Below, in pieces: positions 14,646 through 15,724 of a DNA stretch of 15,724 nucleotides (position 1 is the stretch's first letter; each line of letters begins with the position of its first letter). The DNA comes from an uncultured Planctomycetales bacterium (GTDB lineage: Bacteria > Planctomycetota > Planctomycetia > Pirellulales > Thermoguttaceae), in assembly GCA_937889015.1 (NCBI GenBank), contig CALARR010000168.1, positions 1 to 15,724 on the forward strand, in the 5' to 3' direction. The position numbers were made by a program, and so were the translations under genes. The notes beneath the pieces are model-generated. The model saw nothing but the letters and a program-made list of their open reading frames with translations, was not told where the DNA came from and ran no database searches.

Positions 14646-15724
14646 TCAGCTCGCCGCCGCCGTCGCCTGCGCGCCGCGTGCCTGGCTGGCGTGCAACAAA
14701 TCCAGGAAGTCGTCGTACCGCGTTCGGAAGGCCGTCACCACCGCCGGGTCGAACTGCCGGCCGTCCTCTTCCTCGATCATCCGCCGGGCCACGTCGGCGT
14801 CATAGGCCGGCTTGTACACCCGGGCCGAAGTCAGCGCGTCGTACACGTCGGCCAGGGCCACGATCCGCGCAGCCAACGGAATCTTCTCGCCGGCCAGGCC
14901 GCTGGGATAGCCGCGTCCGTCAAAGCGTTCGTGGTGATGGCGCGCGATCTCGATGGCCATGGCCAGGAAATCCGCACACTGGTGATGGCGTTCAGCCTCC
15001 TCCAGGGCGTCGGCCCCGATCGTGGTGTGCGTCTTCATGACCTCGAACTCGTCTTTGGTCAGCCGCGCCGGCTTCAGCAAGATCGCGTCCGGAATGCCCA
15101 CCTTGCCGATGTCGTGCAGGGGGCTGGAGCGATAGATGTTGTCCACGAAAGCCGCATCGATCTGATCGTGGCAGGGCCCCTCGCGGTGCAACTCTTCCGC
15201 CAGAATGCGGCTGTAGTTCCGCATCCGGTCCAGGTGCTCGCCCGTCTCCGGATCACGCGATTCGGCCAGCTTGGCCAGGGCGAAGATCGCCAGGTCGCGC
15301 GTGGCCACCACTTCCGAGGTCCGGGCCGCAACCAATTGCTCCAATTCGCGATTGAACTGCTGGATCTGGCCGTGGGCCGTCCACAGGTCTTCCATCGCCC
15401 CGCGCAGCCGGAACTGGATGCGGACCTTGGCCAGCAGTTCGTCGTGGTCGAAAGGCTTGATGATGAAGTCGTCGGCCCCCACGTCGTAGCCTTGAAGACG
15501 CTCGCTGGTCGAAGCCTTGACGCTCACCAGCATCACCTGCGTGAATTTGCCTAAAGGGCCGGTTTTGATCCGCCGACAGGTCTCATAGCCGTCCATTCCC
15601 GGCATCATGATGTCCAGCACCACCAGGTCCGGCGCAAAGTTAGGGAGCATCTCCAGGCACTGCTCGCCACTGGTGGCCTTGGCCAACTCGTAGTCGCTCT
15701 TCAGCAGTTCGTGGAGGATCCGCA
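14646..15724 (-). CDS. Response regulator with HD-GYP c-di-GMP phosphodiesterase output (partial)
   Basis: The right edge of the window cuts off the N-terminus; 358 residues are visible, and the reading frame is open to base 15724 (RILHELLKSDYELAKATSGE...). A TTG at 15686 is not the true start because the receiver fold begins before it. The receiver domain has the phospho-acceptor D37 (visible numbering) in VVLDIMMPGMDGYE and lysine K89 in IIKPFD. A helical linker, probably coiled coil, spans 105-155. The HD-GYP domain has SSPLHDIGKVGIPD (H203-D204), ARHHHERFDGRGYP (262-273) and ALADVYDALTS, a full metal-binding set. It is predicted to hydrolyse cyclic di-GMP in the cytoplasm in response to a partner histidine kinase, which is not in this window. 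The C-terminus ends ARGAQATAAAS. Confidence 0.93.
   Translation of the reverse strand, partial: RILHELLKSDYELAKATSGEQCLEMLPNFAPDLVVLDIMMPGMDGYETCRRIKTGPLGKFTQVMLVSVKASTSERLQGYDVGADDFIIKPFDHDELLAKVRIQFRLRGAMEDLWTAHGQIQQFNRELEQLVAARTSEVVATRDLAIFALAKLAESRDPETGEHLDRMRNYSRILAEELHREGPCHDQIDAAFVDNIYRSSPLHDIGKVGIPDAILLKPARLTKDEFEVMKTHTTIGADALEEAERHHQCADFLAMAIEIARHHHERFDGRGYPSGLAGEKIPLAARIVALADVYDALTSARVYKPAYDADVARRMIEEEDGRQFDPAVVTAFRTRYDDFLDLLHASQARGAQATAAAS

Noticed and set aside
1..15724. CRISPR arrays, insertion sequences, integrases or phage genes
   Set aside because: No spaced direct repeats of CRISPR size, transposase motifs or terminal inverted repeats were found on reading both strands.

Overview
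The window is GC-rich DNA (by eye well above 60 %) with long GTG/ATG reading frames and extensive antisense shadow frames. The gene content points to a planctomycete, probably of the Pirellulales type. It has a formylglycine sulfatase of the iduronate-2-sulfatase type, a DegT-family aminotransferase with a twin-arginine signal, a large secreted LamG/NPCBM/GH123-like hydrolase, a signal-peptide trypsin-like protease with an Arg-rich tail, and heptameric intergenic repeats. The assignment to phylum is an inference from gene families, not a phylogeny.

Layout. Positions 1-191 hold intergenic repeats and a perfect hairpin just downstream of a minus-strand sulfatase (192-1787). A 253-bp divergent promoter region separates the sulfatase from a plus-strand Tat-signal DegT aminotransferase (2041-3378) and a GH123-like secreted glycoside hydrolase (3498-6413). 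These three look like a polysaccharide or glycan-processing neighbourhood. Next come metY (6549-7847) and a metX-metW fusion (7899-9719), both on plus. A convergent minus-strand protease (9860-11341) follows. Upstream of it on the same strand lie two very small genes not called as intact frames: a 43-residue helical protein (11435-11566) and a ribbon-helix-helix (RHH) DNA-binding protein broken by a single missing base (11570-11820). A 476-bp gene-free stretch with minus-strand hairpins separates these from a plus-strand homocysteine methyltransferase/methylenetetrahydrofolate reductase fusion (12297-14123). The window ends with two minus-strand genes: hemP (14177-14419) and an HD-GYP response regulator that runs off the right edge (14646-15724).

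How the genes work together. MetX-W activates homoserine, MetY converts the acyl-homoserine to homocysteine with sulfide, and the fusion protein at 12297 both makes 5-methyltetrahydrofolate and methylates homocysteine. The terminal steps of methionine synthesis are therefore encoded by three polypeptides, two of them fusions, interrupted by a minus-strand block of protease, small ORF and RHH gene.

The best candidates for something not yet described are the frameshifted RHH gene and its 43-residue partner, with tandem inverted repeats upstream that could be its operator, and the structured minus-strand intergenic segment at 12064-12155.
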